Shown in pieces: positions 44,290 through 54,482 of a DNA stretch of 64,000 nucleotides (the stretch's first letter is position 1; the number at the start of each line of letters is the position of its first letter). Origin of the DNA: Amoebophrya sp. AT5.2 (lineage: Eukaryota; Sar; Dinophyceae; Syndiniales; Amoebophryaceae); the NCBI GenBank assembly GCA_005223375.1, contig RXOD01003799.1:1-64000 (forward strand), given 5' to 3'. Both the position numbers and the translations under genes were made by a program. The notes below the pieces were generated by a model. The model did not search any database. It was not told the origin of the DNA and was given only the letters and a program-made list of their open reading frames with translations.

Positions 44290-46391
44290 TCAGTCACTAC
44301 TTGTCTCGCCCCGCTTCTGCTTTTTCCATTTTTCCTCCATCTCCTTCTGCAACCGCTCGAACTTCGCAACAGCATCTTCGTCTTCCTCCGAGGGTGTGCT
44401 ACTCGTCTTGCTGCTTTTGACGATTTTCATGGGGATTGATGAGGATGAGGATGACGAGGAGGGGCGTTTCATACTGCTTGTTTTCTTCTCCTCTTGGTTC
44501 TCCGGCGCTGCCTCCTCCGGCGCGGTCAGAGATTTCAAGTAGTCCAGCTTCGAACTCACCTCGTTCTCGCCCATGATGCCGCTGTTGACATCGCTGCGCA
44601 ATGATGCCAATTGGAGGCGTTCAAAAGCGGCGTCGGGATGCTCGTCCTCGGCCGCCGCAGACGCGAGCTGCTCCGCCGCGGCCAAATCCTGAGGAGGTGA
44701 TGGTCGAGGATCTTTCATTTTGGCGAAAAACTGGAGATTCATCTCATGACGAGCACCCTCCTTTACCTCACAACTGCTCTCGGTATGTGAATAAACCAAC
44801 GGAAACAACCAGCAAAAATCTATGATGGTGCTCGGTTTAGCTCTCGTTCTGTCGGCACACCACGGTCGTCCACCAGGCGACATTGATTTTTTTTGGGTCT
44901 ATCTCGAGAGCTTGAAGCTGTATCTTTTGATTGTGCCACAAACTCCAGACTTTACCTCCTTTTCCTTTTTCAGCATGGCCTTGGTCATGAACGTCTCTGA
45001 AACCTTGCTCCACACCCACTTCGTTCCGTTTTTCTTGCGTTTTGCGGAAGCGGTTCCGTTCGCATCGTTCTTCTTCTCACGCACCAAACCCGGCAGCAGC
45101 TCGTTCGTCCACCACTCCATCTTGACCTCGTATTCGTTGTCCGTCAGCTCGTGCTGCAGGAGGAGTTTCTTCAAAGCCTTCTCCATGGGCTCCCAACCGA
45201 CGGGCTTCCACGTTTTGCGCTGCTCGTCGCGTTTCGCTCCTTCGCAATCGAGGAAGAGTTTATCCACGTCCTTCGGTCCCTGATGTTACGCAAGTTGATG
45301 AAGTGACTCGCTTCAGATCGATGGATTTCGTTTTCGTCTTCGATTGCGTGAAGTACTAGTACTAAACCATCCAAGAAAGATACCGACGAGAAGCAGAACC
45401 AAGCCAGTACCGGCACCCGCTTGTTGTTGGCTTTGGCTATGGCCACAACGTCATCATCTTGCAGGAGAGACTTCACTGAACCCACCGACCAGCCCGCCTT
45501 CTTTCCACCGCCGTTAATGCCCCGCATCAACCCCAGCAGCGCCTGTTCGTCCTCTTTTCTTTTTGCAGCCGAAGGCGCCAACCAGACTGACCTCGTCGGA
45601 TTTTTCGTCACCAATCCCCGGACGAATGTCACCCAACTGGGCATACTCTTCGGCCACTCGTGTGACTTGTACACAACGATATTCACGTTCACCGCGGCGT
45701 TCATCGGCACCCCACCCACCTCCACGACGAATTGATCGTTGGGCACGTCCCCATGCCATCCGCAGTTCCCCGCACTTCTCCCCTCCTCGTGCGAATTAAA
45801 TTCGCGCGCTCCGGCGAGCAGGGACATGCCGCCCACTGTCACCTCCAGGGGCGCCGCGAATTTGAGGAACTTCTCCTTGGTCATTTTGTTCTTCACATCA
45901 CGAAGAACTTTATGTTGGCCGGGCAACAGCTTGATGACGTTCGCGTTGGAGGACGAGGAGGAATTGTTGTTGCCGAACGGATCGCTGTCGCCCGAATCCT
46001 CCGACTCGCCGCTCGCCTTGGACCCTTTGCCGTTAGAAGCCCCCTTCCCATTACCACCACCACTAAGAACCACCATTCCGCCCGGCAGATCGAGTCCGTC
46101 GTCCCCCTCCGTCGCTGAGCCGGCAGCACCCAACTCCCCATCCCTTTCCAGCCCGTCTTTCTCTTCTTCATCTACTTCTTCCCACCCTGCCTTCGTCGTT
46201 TCAATTTCAGCCACAGGAGGATCGACGGACGTTATTTTCGCTTTCACCATGCGGCGATTGACGTTCACGCGCACCACATCCCCCACGTTGAAAACAGCGC
46301 CCGAGCTCACCTTGACTTCCGGAATTTTTCCGGTGGTCATGTTCTCGCCGAAACCAGCGAAATTCGATGTCCCCGCTGCGGAAGACGGCAT
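44290..46391 (-). CDS. Tudor/KOW-like protein of unknown function
   Basis: Three exons, 46391-45411, 45279-44956 and 44766-44290, give 593 residues, all phase 0. Near the N-terminus FNVGDVVRVNVNRRMVKAKI has the small beta-barrel pattern of Tudor/KOW modules. Then comes an acidic/Gly/Ser linker, and a central region (KEFNSHEEGRSAGNCGWHGD through SWVTFVRGLV) that I do not recognise. A Trp/Lys-rich helical part in exon 2 and a charged, Lys/Glu-rich C-terminal helix complete it. The first donor could also be six bases upstream (GTGCCG); GTACTG was chosen because it fits the local donor pattern. Intron 2 is flanked by a 9-bp direct repeat. Nucleic-acid or chromatin binding is suggested only by the Tudor-like pattern and basic tail. 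Confidence 0.75.
44767..44955 (-). other. Intron with 9-bp direct repeat spanning both splice sites
   Basis: The donor side reads AAGGAG/GTAAAGTC and the acceptor side TTGTGAG/GTAAAGGA, so GAGGTAAAG is present at both ends of the 189-bp intron. One copy would be left after exact loss, as for a target-site duplication. Confidence 0.7.
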
Positions 46392-47589
46392 CGTAGTGGT
46401 ACCGGAGGTGAAAGAAGACCGTTTTAATCGACGCGACGCTGGCGAAAATGAAACTGCCGGACTGCAGGCAGTCGAAGGAAGTCGAGTTCTGCGGCGGTCT
46501 CAGAGTTTCAAAATTGTAGAAGCGGAAGGACAAAAATGGCGCAACGAATTGCGGCGATCGGATGTTGCGACAAAAACGCGGGAAAGGCAACTTGAAAAAT
46601 TTGTTGTTGTAACGAGCCAAAACTTCTGCGAAAGCAGGAGGTATAGAGCGTAATGTACGTCGTAGTTTCAGATTTTAGTGTACGGCCTAAACTTGTTCAA
46701 TTGTACTTATCTATCCCGAAGAGTCGTCGTGTTTCCGAAGAAAAAAGATCCTAATCTTGCTCCTGGGTATGTTGGCATCTCATATATCATTTTAAGTATC
46801 GTAACCGTTCGTACATTTACCGCGTCGTTTAGCAGGGACGGTCCACCCATACCCATTCATTTCTGATGCTCTGCTAAGTCTGTTTCGATTTTACCGCAAC
46901 CGCGTCGATTCATTGAACAAAACTACGATGTGCACCTCGCTAAGTAGACGACGACGCGAACGATGGCAAGGCGCTTCTCCGCTCAAAAAGAAAAATCGAC
47001 GACTCGTCTCTCGTGATCCCTCCATCTCTCTCCTGCTTGCCGCGAGTGCGCGTCGACGCCTGCGCCGCGAGCTGGAGCAGCAGCTTTCGTCGTGTGCCAT
47101 AACCATTGCTTGGTGATGAACGTGAACTTCGCGACGATGAAGCTCCACCTGGAGGTAGGCTTGACCGTGGAAAGCCGATCCCAGTGCCCAGGTTCCTTCG
47201 TGCTTCTTTGTGTTAGTTTGGTCATTGATTTGATAAAACTAAAAGGTGAAAAAGCTAGAGCTCATTACATCACTTTCCGCATTATTTCGCGCCGCTTGTG
47301 TACATTCCACGGTAGAAGACGCAGGTTGGACGTGTTCCTTCATTGAAATCGCAAAGCTGTACAGCGCCAGAAATTTACGTTCACCAGGTGGTACATACAC
47401 TTCATTCACGTTTTGAATTTTCCACTCAAATTCTGTTTCTGGTTCTCTAACGAACTAAATTAATAGAACGTCATGGCCATCGTCAGATCGCTACTATCTA
47501 AATGTTAGACACTCAGACTCAACACTTCTACTTTGATTTAAGCTTAAGTTTTACTCGACTTCTGTGTTCCTTCGGTAGGATTCCGGTCG
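46392..47589. other. Intergenic region without supported gene
   Basis: About 1.2 kb between the low-complexity gene stop and the Tudor-like start. Minus-strand frames near 46891-47225 are Arg-rich with no start or motif support. Confidence 0.5.
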
Positions 47590-50214
47590 TCACTTGAAGT
47601 GGATGAGCGGAAACTTCAGATTCTCCATTCCCAGTAGAAAGGGTGGCGGGTACTCGAATCTCCCGGCCTCACTCGATGAGTGCGGCACGGGCTGCGTGGT
47701 GAAAACCGGCGATGGAACCCGTGGCCGTGTTTTCCGCAATTTGTACCGCGTCTGCGAAAGGCTCGCCTTCCGCTGCAGAAGAGTAGGTCGCTGACGTTGC
47801 TCTTGCTCGTTCGCTTCCGCCGAGTCCACGATTTGTTCGCCTTCCAGTGTCGCCTCATCTCGATAACAAGGGCCATCTGCCTCATCGTCGTCGTCGTCCT
47901 CCTCCGCCTCGCCCGGCCGATGGAAGAAGCTGCCGCGAATCGACCGGTCACTTGCCACCTTCGTGATGGTGATCTTCGCCCGCTGATTCAGTAATCCCTC
48001 ATCCTCATCTTCGTCGTCCGCGTCATCTTCCAACAGAGTTCTGGCACCGGCAGCAGGCGTTCGCTCCTCATCAATGTTCATCTCTCGCCGCGAAGCAGCT
48101 CGTTCGCGTTCGTCTGCGTTTTCGCCTTTATTGCCACCGCGACCCTTCTTCGACGCCTTCGTACTCTTCATGTAGTTCTTGAACTCGTGTTGCCGGATAC
48201 CGTTTCTCGTCGTACCTCCCGTTCCATTAGCTTTCCTCCCCGACTCCTGCAGCCGGGAACTGCCTCCACCGCCTCCCCGCCCAGGCCCGACACCACCCCC
48301 TGCCCCGTCTTCCTGAGCAGACCAGTGCGCGCCGCCCAGGTGCAGCCTCCTCCCGTCCTTCAGATGCACGACGCCGCCGAGCAAGAAGTTCCGCTCCCGG
48401 GCGCTCGTCGTCCAAGCGTCGGGGGGCGCACCCGCAGCCGCACCATTTTCGGTCATCGTCATATCACCACCAATCGAAGACAGCGAGTGGTTCATCACCG
48501 GCGGGAATTTTTCGATACAGAGCTCTTCTTCCGGCAGCACGGAGGCGAAGATGAAGCAGGGCGTCCGGCTGTGCTTCTCGATTTTGAAGTGGAGCGCGAT
48601 GTACTGCGACTTTTTCAGAAAATGCATCTGCCGGATCCGCTCGCAGCGAATGCGCTCAAAGAGGTGTTTCGCGACCTGGACGACCTCGTCGATGCACCGA
48701 GCGGAGGTGGACAACTTGTTCTTGCGACGTCCGGGAAGCAGAGTTGTCGCAGCCGTTGAGGGCGTTGGGTTGGACCCGCTGGAGCTATGGCCGAACGAAT
48801 GGGCCGCGCCCGTGCGACGGCCGACACGAGAGAGAGGGTGGTACAGTTGGATCCCGATGTCGTCTTTATGCGTGGCCTCGCGCGGCGGGCTGTTGTTTTC
48901 TGCGGCGGAGGCATCTTCGGCGGCCTTGTTTGGGCGTTCTGTGGTCGCGCCCGCAGCTGCGGTGCCGATTACTTGATCCTTGAAGCGAAAAATCGCGGGA
49001 GCCGATATCGACGACCCTTTTTGATTCAGCGGAGGCGCTTCTGCTGTGGCTTTTACCCCTCCGCTTTCCACCGTTGCGGCCTTCGTGCTCTTGCCTCTAC
49101 TCCTGCTTCCCAGGGGTGAACTTGGCGAAGACGGGGAGTAGCGCCCCCCTGGCGGCCTCTTCAAACTCGCCCCCGCACTCTTGCTCCTCCTGGCCACCCT
49201 AATCTTCGGGCTCGTCGTACTGATCCCGCTGCTTGCCGGGCTTGACGGCCCTTCTGACAAAGCCAAAAAGTCGTCCACTTCGTCGTATAAGCGAGGGTCG
49301 CGATAAGAGGACGACCCACTCCCCCCGAACAGCATCCCACCAGTACCCGCCCCTGACCCTGTTGAAGGCGGCCACGGATTCGATCCCACCCCCGCCAGGC
49401 TTTCCGCCCCGACGAGCTCTGCGTGTCGCTCGTAGCCGTAGCTGGTTCCCGACAGGCCGCTCCACCCCTCGAATGTCGCGGCTTTGCAGAAAACGCTGCG
49501 CTGGTCGTGTTCTGCAAACGCGTCTACGGAGCTCGAATTTGCACCTGCTCCGGCATCTCCCGCCGGATCCGGCAGGGGCGGCACGTAAATGCCCGCGCGC
49601 AGGCAGAGCTCCCGCGTCAAAACCGTCGTCTGATCCTCAGGGATGAAGCTCTGCTGCTGTAGATGCTGTTTCGCCGCCGCGGAAGTCGGTTGCGTTGGGT
49701 CATAACCTCCATGAGGCCCGTTTCTCGACATTTTCGAACGCGACGCATTCGACAGGCCGTGGATACCTATCCCCGTACTTCGTCTCCCACTGTTACTGCT
49801 CCCGGTACTCAGCCGCGGTGTCTGACTGCCTCCTCCATGTGGTCCTCTGCTCACACTCCCCACACCAGCACCTCCTCGCAGCGGCTCGAAAAATTTGTGC
49901 CGGTTCGTGCGGATGGTGATCGACACCCGGTTCTCGTGTTCCACCGCCCTCAGCAAAAAGTTACTCACACCGTTCGGGACGCAGAACTCCTGCAGCACGC
50001 CGCTGGCGGTCCGCGGGGTCTGCGCGGAGCCGTAGAAAAACGAAGAACTGTTCCCAGCGGTCTCCGGAAACTCCAGCTGCTTCAGAAACTTCCGGCACAT
50101 GTCCGGCGTCAGAAACAACGCCTGTCTGGCCCCCACACTGGTCTGGTCAGTCGCTTGCTCAAACGGGGACCGCATGGGAATCCAGGTCGCGCAAATCTCG
50201 CCCTCCGTAGCCAT
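47590..50214 (-). CDS. Large low-complexity hypothetical protein
   Basis: Single open frame; the first in-frame ATG is at 50214 (MATEGEICATWIPMRSPFEQ), giving 874 residues. The frame is open upstream to 50271 but only with a GTG. I do not recognise the family. The first 120 residues look globular (FLTPDMCRKFLKQLEFPE; VSITIRTNRHKFFEPL). A second ordered part lies near residues 530-640 (CIDEVVQVAKHLFERIRCER, YIALHFKIEKHSRTPCFIF). The rest is Gly/Ser/Asn-rich with a poly-Asp/Glu tract and a basic stretch. Alternating ordered and disordered segments suggest a scaffold, but nothing in the sequence shows a reaction or partner. Confidence 0.75.
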   Translation of the reverse strand: MATEGEICATWIPMRSPFEQATDQTSVGARQALFLTPDMCRKFLKQLEFPETAGNSSSFFYGSAQTPRTASGVLQEFCVPNGVSNFLLRAVEHENRVSITIRTNRHKFFEPLRGGAGVGSVSRGPHGGGSQTPRLSTGSSNSGRRSTGIGIHGLSNASRSKMSRNGPHGGYDPTQPTSAAAKQHLQQQSFIPEDQTTVLTRELCLRAGIYVPPLPDPAGDAGAGANSSSVDAFAEHDQRSVFCKAATFEGWSGLSGTSYGYERHAELVGAESLAGVGSNPWPPSTGSGAGTGGMLFGGSGSSSYRDPRLYDEVDDFLALSEGPSSPASSGISTTSPKIRVARRSKSAGASLKRPPGGRYSPSSPSSPLGSRSRGKSTKAATVESGGVKATAEAPPLNQKGSSISAPAIFRFKDQVIGTAAAGATTERPNKAAEDASAAENNSPPREATHKDDIGIQLYHPLSRVGRRTGAAHSFGHSSSGSNPTPSTAATTLLPGRRKNKLSTSARCIDEVVQVAKHLFERIRCERIRQMHFLKKSQYIALHFKIEKHSRTPCFIFASVLPEEELCIEKFPPVMNHSLSSIGGDMTMTENGAAAGAPPDAWTTSARERNFLLGGVVHLKDGRRLHLGGAHWSAQEDGAGGGVGPGRGGGGGSSRLQESGRKANGTGGTTRNGIRQHEFKNYMKSTKASKKGRGGNKGENADERERAASRREMNIDEERTPAAGARTLLEDDADDEDEDEGLLNQRAKITITKVASDRSIRGSFFHRPGEAEEDDDDDEADGPCYRDEATLEGEQIVDSAEANEQEQRQRPTLLQRKASLSQTRYKLRKTRPRVPSPVFTTQPVPHSSSEAGRFEYPPPFLLGMENLKFPLIHFK

Positions 50215-50402
50215 GTCGCGGCGCCGGCAAAGACCTTTTTTTCCCGGAAAGTTTAAATGGTTAAACACCAACGCATCATCTTCAAAAGCAACACACAGCG
50301 AAGTAGATAAGTACCTGCATCCATGTTCATCCTCAAGTTCACCTTTAAAAAAGTTAAAGTTTTATTTTTTTACAAAAAGTACATAAACGTAGTTCTCCTT
50401 TT

Positions 50403-50768
50403 TTAGATACGTTTCTCGATCGCCGCGAAGTTCAACGACTCTGGCTTCTTCCGCAGCAGCGTTCCGTCCTTTTTGCTGAGGAAGTACCAGGCGTACGGTT
50501 TCCCGTTACTGAATACTACCGACTCCGGCAGTTTGAAGCCGAAGCGCGCGGCGAACTCGGGTTCGAGGTGGCGATTCCTGTGATCGCCGGAAATCCCCGG
50601 CGGGCGGCGCGTGCCTTTCAGCAGGTTCCCCCACCGCCAGAGCAGCTCATACAGCTCCACGACGCAGGCACAGTCGAGACTGTAGCTGCTCCCCGACTCG
50701 CGCCACAGACGAGCCTCCTCGCGAGGCGTCTGCGTCTGGGGGTGCATGTGGCTCGGGTGGGGCTGCAT
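50403..50768 (-). CDS. Small hypothetical protein
   Basis: 121 residues from ATG 50768 to TAA 50403; upstream frame has only a GTG. A His/Pro/Gln-rich N-terminus is followed by an ordered region with ARLWRESGSSYSLDCACVVE, LYELLWRWGNLLKG and a C-terminal AWYFLSKKDGTLLRKKP. Codon use matches neighbouring genes. No family recognised. It could also be the last exon of a longer gene, but no upstream acceptor is needed. Confidence 0.6.
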   Translation of the reverse strand: MQPHPSHMHPQTQTPREEARLWRESGSSYSLDCACVVELYELLWRWGNLLKGTRRPPGISGDHRNRHLEPEFAARFGFKLPESVVFSNGKPYAWYFLSKKDGTLLRKKPESLNFAAIEKRI

Positions 50769-51113
50769 TGTGTTTTGCTTTTGCACTTTGTGGCGAGAAG
50801 TCCAGAGCTAAGTGAAGCAGGTAGATAGGGATCAGTTTGAAGAGTGGAAGATCAAACTGATCCCTAAAAAAAAAGTGTAATGAGGAATGAAAACGGAAGA
50901 TCTTCCACATAAGCTGTGTACTCAATGAGTCCACACGGTACCCCCGACTTCTCTCTCTCTCTCACTCGCTCTACTGTCGTTCGGCGGACCCAGAACACAT
51001 CCTGTTCGTGTTCCGGCGGACGCACCAGTTCCATTCTTCTACTTCTTCTTGTTTGTCCTTTTTGTTTTTACTTGCTGCGCCGCTCTAGATCTTGCTTTTG
51101 CAGCTGGTTTCGG
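50769..51113. other. Short spacer containing a hairpin
   Basis: About 345 bases between the coiled-coil gene stop and the small hypothetical gene. It contains the hairpin at 50827-50865 and otherwise no feature. Confidence 0.5.
50827..50865. repeat. Perfect 14-bp hairpin followed by an A-run
   Basis: AGGGATCAGTTTGA (50827-50840) and its exact reverse complement (50852-50865) flank an 11-base loop, followed on the plus strand by nine or so A. It lies just upstream of the small hypothetical gene and downstream of the coiled-coil gene. The loop sequence TGGAAGA recurs in GGAAGATCTTCC (50895-50906). Confidence 0.85.
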
Positions 51114-52862
51114 TTACAGTCTTCGTTGTAGCCGATCGAGCTGCAGCTGCAGGTCGCGACATTTTTCCCGCCACTCGTTTTCCTCCCGTTCCAGGGCAGC
51201 TAGCATTTGGCTTTCTTCTGAAAGCTCGTCGGCACAGTTTGGATCACAACTTGGTTCGTCTCGAGCGTCTTCTGTCACTAGTTGCACGCGCCAGTACAAC
51301 GATGCCGGAGGTTGTTCGTCGTACTGGCCGCGCGTGAAGCTGGTGACTGAACATTTTTCTTCTTCCTTTGTTTGGTAGTTCCGTATCCGGATGTATTCAT
51401 CAATCGTTAGCCATCCATCGGTTTGCATGTCTTCCTTTATTTCATCTCCTCGCTGCAACAAACGTTGGTCTTCGTTCGGCGACTCCAGAATAGGCGACAG
51501 TGACTCCACGTCCTGCCAGGCGAAGGAATTTCTCCGCTCCGTCCCCGAGGACTCCGGCGACCCCTCTCGCACATCGCCGTCACGTCGACGACCTCCTCGA
51601 GAAAACAAGAGCCGTTTATTCAGCGGCGGGCTCGACGCGACACCGCTTCTGACACCGAAGGAAGACCACGAGTGCTCGTCCGTGTGAAAGTTGTCCCCTG
51701 CCCCTGCGCCATCGACGTGCTCTCCTAAAAAACCTCCACCCCCAATCGCATCTTCCACCAGCTCTTGCCAGCGGCGCAAAAATCTCCGATGTTCCTCCGC
51801 GTCAGAGACATCCCTCCGCAGTACGGCGCCTTCTTGGTGCTTTTCGCGCAGTACAGCTTCCCGCTCCCGAAGAACATCTTCCGCTACGTCTCTTGCGCTC
51901 CGCAGCTCTGCTTCCTCCGTTTCGGCTGCCTTCAGGTCGATCTTAGCCCCAATTTCGTGTCGCAACCCCGCGATTCTTGCCTGGAGGTGGTCTTCTAACA
52001 GGTTCTTGGAAGACGGTGATGAAGTGCTATTTGTACAATTTAGTTCACGATGCTGATTCTCGTCGTTTTTGAACGCCTCGATTTCCTCGGCCCAGCGGTC
52101 CAGCTCCTGCCCCTCTGCGTGCAAATTCTGCAATTCCCGGCGCGCGAGCTTTGCCCGATCGTGCAGGGCCTTCTTCTCCTGCCAGGCGGCTTCCAAGTTC
52201 ACAAGTTCCGCCTCGAGCGTTAAGAGCTCGTCGTCCCGCTGTTTCCGTTCGTCGCGGTCCCGTTCGACACGCGCGAGCGACTCCTTTTCCCGCAAGGAGA
52301 TCCGATTCGAAAGTTCCCGCAGCCGCCGGTGCTGGAAACGCAACGCGTCGCTCGTTGCTCCTGCCGCGCAGACCTCGTCGTTCACCTCCTCCGAGGACTG
52401 TGGGACTTGTAGTATCTCCTCCGGCTCAGTTGTGTCAGTTCGTCGCTCTTCCTCCGCAACTCCAACGCTGCCCGGATGTCCCCCGCCGCCCCCGGCGCAC
52501 TCGAAACCCTCTTCCTCCGCTGCCTTCGCAATGATCGCCTCGAAAGCCCCCACCTTCAGCTTCAGCGTTTCCCGCCGCGCTAGCACTCCCTCCAGGTCGG
52601 CGCACTTCGCCCGGTGCTGCCGGGCGCGGGCGGCAGTCGTGGACTTGAGCTGGATAACCTCGTCCTCAACCTCGTCCTCCGCAAGCAGGAACTGCGCCTT
52701 CTTCTCCTCCAGCTGCAGCAGCCGTTCGCGCAAAAGCCCGCGCTCGTCCTCCAGCTGCCGCGCCGCACCACAACCACACGCATCCGATGAAAATAAGTGC
52801 CGCATCGAAGTAGAAGAGGTCGAGGTCGTGGCCTTGCTTTGCTGGATTTGGTACGTCATCAT
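51114..52862 (-). CDS. Coiled-coil protein of unknown function
   Basis: Single exon, 582 residues, ATG ATG at 52862. Two long heptad-rich regions (about residues 35-115 and 170-370) are dominated by Glu, Arg, Leu, Lys and Ala (ARQLEDERGLLRERLLQLEE; FQHRRLRELSNRISLREKES), with a C-terminal helix REENEWREKCRDLQLQLDRL. Gly/Ser-rich linkers separate them. No motor, kinase or membrane segment is seen. Composition suits a cytoskeletal, centrosomal or tethering role, which is inference only. Confidence 0.8.
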   Translation of the reverse strand: MMTYQIQQSKATTSTSSTSMRHLFSSDACGCGAARQLEDERGLLRERLLQLEEKKAQFLLAEDEVEDEVIQLKSTTAARARQHRAKCADLEGVLARRETLKLKVGAFEAIIAKAAEEEGFECAGGGGGHPGSVGVAEEERRTDTTEPEEILQVPQSSEEVNDEVCAAGATSDALRFQHRRLRELSNRISLREKESLARVERDRDERKQRDDELLTLEAELVNLEAAWQEKKALHDRAKLARRELQNLHAEGQELDRWAEEIEAFKNDENQHRELNCTNSTSSPSSKNLLEDHLQARIAGLRHEIGAKIDLKAAETEEAELRSARDVAEDVLREREAVLREKHQEGAVLRRDVSDAEEHRRFLRRWQELVEDAIGGGGFLGEHVDGAGAGDNFHTDEHSWSSFGVRSGVASSPPLNKRLLFSRGGRRRDGDVREGSPESSGTERRNSFAWQDVESLSPILESPNEDQRLLQRGDEIKEDMQTDGWLTIDEYIRIRNYQTKEEEKCSVTSFTRGQYDEQPPASLYWRVQLVTEDARDEPSCDPNCADELSEESQMLAALEREENEWREKCRDLQLQLDRLQRRL

Positions 52863-53780
52863 TGTTCAGTTCCGGCTGCAAGGTCTTTGATGGTCTTTGT
52901 TCTCTTTGTTTCGTCAACTGATACAACTCCGAATTGCTTCGAAAACACCTAGCTAGGCGAATGAACATGAAAAATGGCCAAAGTCAATCTTCTCAATGAA
53001 TTGATTGTCTAGAAGCCCTCCAGTTGATCTTGATCAAAACAAATCGACACGAAAGCGCGGCACTATGTTAATGATCAAGGTCGAGCGAGGCAATTACCAC
53101 TACGTCGACAGCGATCATAACGATATCACCACCACCACGAGCAAGCCAACTACAAATTCAATTAAGTAGACGACTCCGGCCTCTTTTGGTGCTTCATCGC
53201 GACGGAGCTCGCTCGGTTATATTTATGGCACGACCACGACGAGAGCAGAAACAGAGAGCCTCCCCGCAACATCAACCAGAACACTTTCTGTTTCTTTCAG
53301 TAGACGCAGCAGGCTCTTCCTCTGTATCCGCGCGCTTCCGAGTTTTGTGAATTGTTTCCGAATAGAATTTCATGATTGAGATCATTGGTTCAAGTAGTAA
53401 GTTAGTGGTGACTTTCTGGAATAGAAATGCGTTAAACCGAAATAAATACTTGTTCTTTAGCTTTATTCGCTGAGAGCGTGGCCACCTCCCGCCAGCAAGG
53501 CCAAAAAGAGATGGATCCGTCAACATGATTTTGCAACCAATGTGGATCCAACAAAAGCAAAACACGACGCCCGTAGTAAGTTAGTTCCCAACCTCCTCAA
53601 ACTCCAGCATCTATGTATTGATTGATCTTGATGTGCCCAAGTCCAACTTCTACTTATAAGGTCGTCGACACTGCGACTGCCTCTGCCTCATATGTATTCC
53701 TATGCTAGTGTAAAAGATAAAGAAAGACGTTACTGTTGGATCTCATCTGCGGAAAGTACCGGTGGCGACCGAGAACGAAA
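52863..53780. other. Intergenic region without supported gene
   Basis: About 0.9 kb, AT-rich in parts. The minus-strand frame 53272-53565 has no motif and unusual codons. No RNA gene seen. Confidence 0.45.
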
Positions 53781-53860
53781 TTAAGTTGCCCGCACTAAGA
53801 CAGCAGGAAAAAAAAAATAAACAAACATCAGCTCTAGCTCTACAAGCAAAACTGTCGTAC

Positions 53861-54349
53861 GGCTACCATTGCCGAGACGAGGCGTATACTTGTCGTCCTC
53901 GTCGGTCCGGGTCCAGCCCTCACGTACCACCTTCAAAAAAAGGTTGAATGATGTTAAAGTCAAACGGCCCGTGAGTTGTAAAATTCCAAACAATAAACAT
54001 AAAGATATAACTACTACTACACCAGTTCCGTCCAGAAATAGTTTGATGTATAGTGCGTCACCATAAGGACGATCATCATCTCGCCCGACCATGAATGAGT
54101 AGCCCCCCCCCATCCGGATGAAAGTGTAGACGACTCCTGGAAAGTGAGGACCCCTGAGTGACCTTTGAGAAGAACCTGGCTTTACGAACGTTATCGTCGT
54201 AGAAGTGCTGCATCTGCTTCTCCTGTGTGCAACTCGACGAGTCGTGATCACAATCACCACACAAGTAGTCGAGCCCCCGCTGCAGTTTTTGTTCTCGCTC
54301 TTTCACTCCAGCGGACCACAAGCACAAGAACGAGAAGGAGAACCTCAAC
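53861..54349 (-). CDS. Partly resolved small multi-exon gene
   Basis: Three coding-like pieces are compatible in phase: 54349-54186 (behind a TTTTCAG acceptor), 54136 to about 54023 (behind TTTCCAG) and a third starting after TTTTTTTGAAG at about 53943. The first reads RGLDYLCGDCDHDSSSC and ends HFYDDNV. The second reads VYTFIRMGGGYSFMVGRDDD and ends KLFLDGTG. The third reads VVREGWTRTDEDDKYTPRLG. The pattern GG-Y-F-x-GRD-x-x-R followed by W...DDKY...G loosely recalls MAPR/cytochrome-b5-like heme proteins, but key residues were not verified. There is no ATG in the first piece and no clear stop after the third, so both ends are unknown. The 49-bp first intron would be the shortest here. Confidence 0.3.
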
Positions 54350-54482
54350 CTGAAAATTCGTGCTAGTATATACTAAACAGTGAGGCATCGACTTTTACAG
54401 TATACGTAGAATTCGTTTTTTTTCTTCAGCCCGATCCAGCCGGCTGCTCCAACTCGTCCCTCCCCGTCCCCCAGTTGCACTC

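Noticed and set aside
50205..50225. CCGTAGCCAT, matching the first ten bases of the dinoflagellate spliced leader
   Set aside because: The match stops after ten bases, lies inside a coding start codon region and is on the wrong strand for the gene, so it is coincidental.
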